From contig NZ_JAVCWH010000004.1 in NCBI RefSeq assembly GCF_030846195.1, positions 186,001 through 250,000 on the forward strand: 64,000 bases of DNA, read 5' to 3'. The notes under the pieces were generated by a model. That model ran no database searches and was not told where the DNA came from. It saw nothing but the letters and a program-made list of their open reading frames with translations. The translations under genes were made by a program, and so were the position numbers. Of the stretch, positions 62,703 to 64,000 are shown in pieces (the first letter of the stretch is position 1; every line of letters begins with the position of its first letter). This stretch comes from Paracoccus yibinensis (GTDB lineage: Bacteria; Pseudomonadota; Alphaproteobacteria; Rhodobacterales; Rhodobacteraceae).

Positions 62703-64000
62703 GTGTCCGACATCCGTCCCCACCTGATCAACGGCCGCTGGGTTCACGGCGGCGAGGCGGTCGAAAACCGCAACCCCTCGGACCTGTCCGACCTGATCGG
62801 GCTTTACGCCGCGGGCACCGCCGATGACGTGGCGCAGGCCGCGTCGGCGGCGTCAGCGGCGCAACCCGCCTGGTTCGCCGCAGGCCCGCAGGCGCGCGCC
62901 GACCTGCTGGACCGCGTTGCCGCCGGGATCGAGGCGCGCGCGACCGAGATTGCCACCATGCTGGCGCGCGAGGAAGGCAAGATCCTGCCCGAGGCCCGGG
63001 CCGAGCTGCGCCGGTCGGCCCAGATCTTCCGCTTCTTCGCCGGAGAGGCGCTGCGCGTCACTGGCGAGGCGCTGGCATCGGTTCGCCCCGGCGTGGACAT
63101 CGAGGTCACGCGAGAGCCGGTGGGCGTCGTGGGCCTGATAACCCCCTGGAACTTTCCCGCCGCCATCCCCGCCTGGAAGGTCGCGCCCGCACTGGCCTTC
63201 GGCAACGCGGTCGTGCTGAAGCCCGCCGAGCTGGTGCCCGGCACCGCGCACCTGCTGGCGCAGGTCATCCAGGATGCGGGCTGCCCTGCGGGGGTGTTCA
63301 ACCTGGTCATGGGGTCGGGGCGCGTCGTCGGCCAGGCCATCGTCGAGGCGCCCGAGATCGCCGCCCTGTCCTTTACCGGATCGGTCCCCACCGGCCGCGC
63401 CATCGCCGCCACCGCCATCCAGCGCATGAAGAAGCTGCAACTGGAAATGGGCGGCAGGAACCCCATGCTGGTGATGGATGACGCCGACCTGGACCAGGCG
63501 GTCGAGGCCTGCCTGAACGGTGCCTTTTATTCCACGGGACAGCGTTGCACCGCGTCCTCGCGGCTGATCGTGCAGGCGGGCATCCATGACGCCTTCGTTG
63601 ACCGGCTGTTGCGCGCGATGCTGGCCTTGCGGGTCGGCCCCGCCCTGGATCCTGCCAGCCAGGTCGGGCCGGTGGTGTCGGGCGCGCAGCTGGAGGGCAA
63701 CCTGGGCTATGTCGCCCTGGCCCGCGCCGAGGGCTGCGAGGTGATCGGCGGCGAACGCCTGGACGGCCCGGCCGAGGGCTTTTACCAGCGCCCCGCCCTG
63801 TTCCTGGGCGCCCATAACGGGATGCGCTGCGCGCGCGAGGAAATCTTCGGCCCCTGCGCGGCGGTCATCCGCGTCGATGATTTCGACCAGGCGGTCACGG
63901 TGGCCAATGACAGCGACTTCGGCCTGTCGGCGGGCATCTGCACCACGTCGCTGCGCCAGGCGCGCGAATTTCGCAGGCGGGCGCGGGCGGGCATGATAAT
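62703..64000 (+). CDS. Aldehyde dehydrogenase (right end cut)
   Basis: The gene begins at GTG 62703 and runs open to the edge, giving 432 of about 480 residues. It has the NAD-binding LITPWNFPAAIPAWKVAPALAFGN, the general base in KKLQLEMGGRNPML, the catalytic Cys in YSTGQRCTASSRLI and EEIFGPCAAVIRV. It resembles alpha-ketoglutaric or succinic semialdehyde dehydrogenases. With the transaminase upstream it should oxidise the semialdehyde product. The C-terminal 50 or so residues are outside the window. Confidence 0.92.
   Translation, partial: MSDIRPHLINGRWVHGGEAVENRNPSDLSDLIGLYAAGTADDVAQAASAASAAQPAWFAAGPQARADLLDRVAAGIEARATEIATMLAREEGKILPEARAELRRSAQIFRFFAGEALRVTGEALASVRPGVDIEVTREPVGVVGLITPWNFPAAIPAWKVAPALAFGNAVVLKPAELVPGTAHLLAQVIQDAGCPAGVFNLVMGSGRVVGQAIVEAPEIAALSFTGSVPTGRAIAATAIQRMKKLQLEMGGRNPMLVMDDADLDQAVEACLNGAFYSTGQRCTASSRLIVQAGIHDAFVDRLLRAMLALRVGPALDPASQVGPVVSGAQLEGNLGYVALARAEGCEVIGGERLDGPAEGFYQRPALFLGAHNGMRCAREEIFGPCAAVIRVDDFDQAVTVANDSDFGLSAGICTTSLRQAREFRRRARAGMI

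Noticed and set aside
1-64000. CRISPR array or cas genes
   Set aside because: No regularly spaced short repeats and no Cas motifs were seen on either strand.

Overview
The window reads as chromosomal DNA from a high-GC alphaproteobacterium of the Rhodobacteraceae, most likely Paracoccus or a close relative. This rests on gene order and content: kdsD-lptCAB-hpf-ptsN without rpoN, a petP-petR regulator pair, a DUF2849-cysI-cysH-DUF934-ferredoxin reductase operon, folK-rpoZ-rsh, long-tailed SecG, and a strong GC bias that produces long spurious open frames opposite most genes. This is inference from recognised families; no search was run.

Region 1 (1-5.4 kb) is an envelope and nitrogen-PTS operon: ribonuclease D, arabinose-5-phosphate isomerase (Kdo synthesis), LptC, LptA, LptB, hibernation factor HPF and EIIA-Ntr. 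Region 2 (5.4-6.2 kb) is a short scar with a frameshifted RNA ligase and a 65-bp inverted repeat. Region 3 (6.2-42.9 kb) is housekeeping: ilvE, petPR, uracil-DNA glycosylase, YqgE, MsrA/MsrB, trehalose synthesis (otsBA), the (p)ppGpp operon folK-rpoZ-rsh-DUF2062, pyrG, secG, cobQ, ispH, rnhA, queF, ileS, the assimilatory sulfate reduction operon under an Lrp-type neighbour, a large OmpA-family protein, and rlmB.

Region 4 (43.0-53.9 kb) is the accessory part. It opens with tRNA-Tyr, followed on the opposite strand by a two-gene cassette: a soluble protein whose pattern resembles lambda RexA, then a four-helix membrane protein. This looks like a RexAB-like phage exclusion module and is the best candidate for an undescribed system here. 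The rest is a decaying nucleobase catabolism island. Its amidohydrolase, XdhC, MobA-like protein, LysR, GntR and RidA are still open. Its 2-hydroxyacid dehydrogenase, BMP-type substrate-binding protein, ABC permease/ATPase, xanthine dehydrogenase FAD subunit, aldehyde dehydrogenase and M19 dipeptidase are truncated, frameshifted or fused.

Region 5 (53.9-64.0 kb) is intact catabolism: an NCS1 nucleobase permease, an AraC regulator, the two hydantoinase/oxoprolinase subunits, a cupin-type XRE regulator, a GabT-like aminotransferase and an aldehyde dehydrogenase that runs off the right edge. The permease, hydantoinase and transaminase genes suggest uptake and stepwise degradation of cyclic amides and amino acids derived from nucleobases.
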